Shown here one piece after another: positions 62,461 to 64,000 of a stretch of 64,000 bases of DNA; position 1 is the first letter of the stretch; the number at the start of each line of letters is the position of its first letter. A program made the position numbers and the translations under genes. The DNA comes from Flavobacteriaceae bacterium GSB9 (lineage in GTDB: Bacteria; Bacteroidota; Bacteroidia; Flavobacteriales; Flavobacteriaceae). The notes beneath the pieces were generated by a model. The model saw nothing but the letters and a program-made list of their open reading frames with translations. It did not search any database and had not been told where the DNA came from. The stretch lies in the NCBI GenBank assembly GCA_022749295.1, contig CP062007.1, forward strand, positions 3,191,501-3,255,500, written 5' to 3'.

Positions 62461-62490
62461 AAGCCCAAATCGCCAGATTTGGGCTTTTAT
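62461..62490 (+). terminator. Terminator of acnB
   Basis: Perfect 11-bp stem aagcccaaatc/gatttgggctt, 4-nt loop, short T-run. Confidence 0.8.
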
Positions 62491-62574
62491 GTTTCCTATA
62501 ACTGATATTTTTAGTATTTTAGTGATGAATGACAAAAGGAAAAGTTTAACGTTTAAAATAAATTGAATATACAT

Positions 62575-64000
62575 ATGGCATTTGACATTGATATGATAAA
62601 AGGTGTTTACTCTAAAATGGGCGAACGTGTAAACAAAGCAAGGGATATTGTGGGTAAACCATTAACACTATCTGAAAAGATTTTATATTCCCATCTTTGG
62701 GATGGAGAACCAACCGAGGCCTATGTAAGAGGGAAAGATTATGTAGATTTTTCACCAGACAGAATTGCTTGTCAAGATGCCACGGCACAGATGGCCTTAT
62801 TGCAATTTATGCAAGCTGGTAAAGATAAGGTAGCGGTGCCAACAACAGTACATTGCGATCACTTAATACAAGCTAAAGAAGGGGCAGCAACCGATTTAAG
62901 GCACGCTAATGATGTAAGTAGCGAAGTTTTTAAATTCTTGGAATCGGTTTCTAACAAATACGGTATTGGTTTCTGGAAACCAGGAGCAGGTATTATACAT
63001 CAAGTGGTTTTGGAAAACTATGCATTCCCCGGAGGCATGATGATTGGTACCGATTCGCATACCGTTAATGCTGGAGGGTTAGGAATGGTAGCTATTGGTG
63101 TTGGAGGAGCTGATGCTGTTGATGTGATGGCCGGAATGGCTTGGGAGCTTAAATTCCCAAAATTGATTGGGGTGAAATTAACTGGAAAACTTTCGGGTTG
63201 GACAGCTCCAAAAGATGTGATTTTAAAAGTAGCCGAAATACTTACGGTAAAAGGAGGAACAGGAGCCATTGTTGAATATTTTGGCCCAGGGGCAACCTCA
63301 ATGTCTTGTACAGGGAAGGGAACCATTTGTAATATGGGAGCCGAAATCGGTGCTACTACTTCAACTTTTGGTTATGATGAATCTATGGAGCGCTACTTGC
63401 GTTCAACAGATAGAGAAGATGTTGCTGATGCAGCAAACACTGTTAAAGAGCACTTAACTGCAGACCCCGAGGTTTACGCTAATCCAGAACAATATTTTGA
63501 TCAAGTTATTGAAATTAACCTTTCGGAATTGGGACCACTATTAAATGGGCCATTTACGCCAGATTTATCAACTGAAGTCGGTTCGGCCATGTCTGAAAAA
63601 GCAAAAGAAAACGATTGGCCAATAAAAGTAGAGTGGGGCTTGATAGGATCATGTACAAACTCATCGTACGAAGATTTATCGAGAGCATCATCCATTGCAC
63701 AACAAGCCCTAGATAAAAAACTGAAAACCAAAGCAGAATTTGGAATTAATCCAGGTTCAGAACAAGTACGTTATACTGCTGAGCGTGATGGTATTTTGCA
63801 AGTTTTCGAAAAACTGGATGCCAAAATTTTTACCAATGCCTGCGGACCATGCATTGGGCAATGGGCTAGATATAAAGACCCTAAAAATGCTCCAAAAAAC
63901 AGTATAGTACATTCGTTTAATAGAAACTTTGCTAAACGTGCCGATGGTAACCCCAATACCCATGCTTTTGTGGCATCGCCAGAATTAACAGCAGCTATTG
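62575..64000 (+). CDS. Aconitate hydratase, mitochondrial/AcnA type (3' end outside window)
   Basis: Second aconitase. The ATG at 62575 opens a frame with no stop to base 64000 (475 codons; relatives are about 750 residues), so it is cut by the window. N-terminal [19 protein letters not shown], active-site [31 protein letters not shown] and [12 protein letters not shown] with 4Fe-4S cysteines. It resembles the mitochondrial aconitase type more than the longer IRP1/AcnA type. It lies 139 bp after acnB, separated by the terminator, so expression is probably independent. Confidence 0.95.
   Translation, partial: MAFDIDMIKGVYSKMGERVNKARDIVGKPLTLSEKILYSHLWDGEPTEAYVRGKDYVDFSPDRIACQDATAQMALLQFMQAGKDKVAVPTTVHCDHLIQAKEGAATDLRHANDVSSEVFKFLESVSNKYGIGFWKPGAGIIHQVVLENYAFPGGMMIGTDSHTVNAGGLGMVAIGVGGADAVDVMAGMAWELKFPKLIGVKLTGKLSGWTAPKDVILKVAEILTVKGGTGAIVEYFGPGATSMSCTGKGTICNMGAEIGATTSTFGYDESMERYLRSTDREDVADAANTVKEHLTADPEVYANPEQYFDQVIEINLSELGPLLNGPFTPDLSTEVGSAMSEKAKENDWPIKVEWGLIGSCTNSSYEDLSRASSIAQQALDKKLKTKAEFGINPGSEQVRYTAERDGILQVFEKLDAKIFTNACGPCIGQWARYKDPKNAPKNSIVHSFNRNFAKRADGNPNTHAFVASPELTAAI

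Noticed and set aside
63269-63457. Small plus-strand ORF within the second aconitase
   Set aside because: It is out of frame inside a strongly conserved aconitase coding region, so a shadow.
1-64000. CRISPR, prophage, toxin-antitoxin or restriction systems
   Set aside because: No spaced direct repeats, phage structural genes, paired small toxin-antitoxin genes or restriction motifs were found by reading.

Overview
The window looks like chromosomal DNA from a marine-type member of the Flavobacteriaceae (Bacteroidota). The evidence is AT-rich sequence, start codons without Shine-Dalgarno leaders, promoters of the Bacteroidota form TTG-N18..23-TAnnTTTG, two proteins with type IX secretion (T9SS) C-terminal sorting domains, a T9SS plug protein, a Na+-pumping NADH:quinone reductase (Nqr), and many families typical of flavobacteria. 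Names rest on motif reading and memory of families; no search was run.

Layout. 1-5.7 kb: 3' part of a TrkH K+ transporter, a small membrane protein, an aminotransferase, a fatty-acid desaturase, rsmG and a secreted TPR protein. 6.1-11.0 kb: a giant secreted LamG/T9SS protein. 11.1-12.2 kb: a decayed pocket holding an IS3-type transposase remnant, a gene broken by two frameshifts and a stop, and two tight palindromes. 12.2-17.5 kb: pruA, an NRDE protein coupled to a DUF6695-like protein, apaG and a T9SS plug protein. 17.7-23.8 kb: complete nqrABCDEF with promoter and terminator. 23.9-31.8 kb: cytochrome c lipoprotein, small Cys-rich protein, outer-membrane receptor, an SLC13 transporter split by an in-frame stop, a small conserved protein with apbE (the flavin transferase Nqr needs), a frameshifted DUF423 gene and a methyltransferase. 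31.8-38.5 kb: DUF3050 protein, map, a HAD phosphatase, gpmI, secreted ankyrin protein, M48 peptidase, acetyltransferase, tRNA-Gly and pepE.

38.5-45 kb: two paralogous secreted proteins that look like SusC N-termini without a barrel, a DUF6702-like protein, a secreted M1 aminopeptidase, a TatA-type protein and a T9SS-sorted SGNH hydrolase. 45-50.8 kb: a kynurenine degradation operon (kynureninase, kynurenine monooxygenase, SDR, 3-hydroxyanthranilate dioxygenase, ACMS decarboxylase) ending in a translationally coupled O-methyltransferase. 50.9-54 kb: a ferredoxin-like/CDGSH fusion, an unknown lipoprotein, a vanadium-haloperoxidase-type PAP2 lipoprotein and a small unknown. 54-59.4 kb: three outer-membrane-biogenesis foldases (parvulin/SurA) and a MoxR ATPase. 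59.6 kb to the end: AcnB followed by an AcnA-type aconitase that runs off the window.

No clear defence system, CRISPR array, prophage or polysaccharide utilisation locus is visible. The most interesting points are the methyltransferase-tailed kynurenine operon, the barrel-less SusC-like pair beside an M1 peptidase, the DUF6695 protein with a possible permuted papain-like active site, the palindromes in the decayed pocket, and three interrupted genes that may be real decay or assembly errors.
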